Source: Mya arenaria
Taxonomy: Eukaryota > Mollusca > Bivalvia > Myida > Myidae
DNA length: 64,000 bases
Direction: 5' to 3'
Assembly (NCBI RefSeq): GCF_026914265.1
Contig: NC_069127.1
Coordinates: 19,045,045-19,109,044, forward strand
Shown in pieces: positions 63,867-64,000 of the stretch; position 1 is the stretch's first letter; each line of letters starts with the position of its first letter. The position numbers and the translations under genes are program-made. The notes under the pieces are model-generated. The model was not told the DNA's origin and ran no database searches. It saw only the letters and a program-made list of their open reading frames with translations.

Positions 63867-64000
63867 CTGGAATGGATTCATGTTCGAAGTAAATAAAACA
63901 TAAGTACAAACATACGGGCCACCAATCTTAACAATAAACGTACGAAAAAAATACAAGATCAAGATTCTAAATTAAATATTATATCCGTGTTGATTTTAAT

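Noticed and set aside
1..64000. CRISPR arrays, operons, Shine-Dalgarno sites, bacterial islands
   Set aside because: The introns, SINEs, LINEs and protein families are those of animal nuclear DNA; direct repeats are adjacent minisatellites without unique spacers.

Overview
This is AT-rich animal nuclear DNA, most likely from a mollusc and probably a bivalve. The coding regions are short exons bounded by GT/AG introns. They are embedded in dense short repeats: tRNA-headed SINEs, foldback elements, transposon-like repeats with tandem-repeat cores, and decayed non-LTR retrotransposons. The placement rests on the repeat style and protein families, not on a species-specific marker.

Region 1 (about 1-7.7 kb) has no gene I can support. 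It holds three head-to-tail SINEs with different tRNA-like heads (470-1355, minus), a GC-rich foldback (2978-3195), a transposon-like element with tandem inner repeats (4670-5470), and one copy of an inverted-repeat element that recurs through the window.

Region 2 (7.7-36.4 kb, plus) is one gene: the invertebrate CD2AP/CIN85 (SH3KBP1)-type adaptor. I join 15 exons by splice site and phase. They encode three SH3 domains, proline-rich linkers, a capping-protein-interaction motif and a C-terminal coiled coil. The joined frame is open throughout (about 560 residues) and every junction agrees in phase. The large intron between the second and third SH3 domains contains an uninterrupted 1427-codon ORF (18478-22761) with its own stop and poly(A) signal. 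An AG within its first codons is in phase with the preceding adaptor exon. It is either an alternative giant 3'-terminal exon (predicted isoform about 1653 residues) or a nested gene. I do not recognise the protein. It is acidic, apparently disordered, and carries basic NLS-like clusters, many S/T-P sites, a KEN-box-like motif and a hexapeptide minisatellite. It is the best candidate for something undescribed here.

Region 3 (36.4-52.7 kb) is repeat-rich. It holds a hAT-like non-autonomous element (37708-38257), degenerate reverse-transcriptase relics on both strands, and a nearly full-length non-LTR retrotransposon on the minus strand (about 45290-50130). That element has an intact ORF1 and a frameshifted ORF2 (endonuclease, reverse transcriptase, CCHC).

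Region 4 (42.4-64 kb, minus) is a tandem DEG/ENaC-type sodium channel cluster: one complete three-exon gene (56053-52886, 521 residues), a second copy missing only its first exon, which would lie past the right edge (63866-61550), and a disabled relic of exon 1 plus its upstream flank (about 42401-43380). The two live copies are nearly identical over long stretches but differ sharply in short extracellular blocks.
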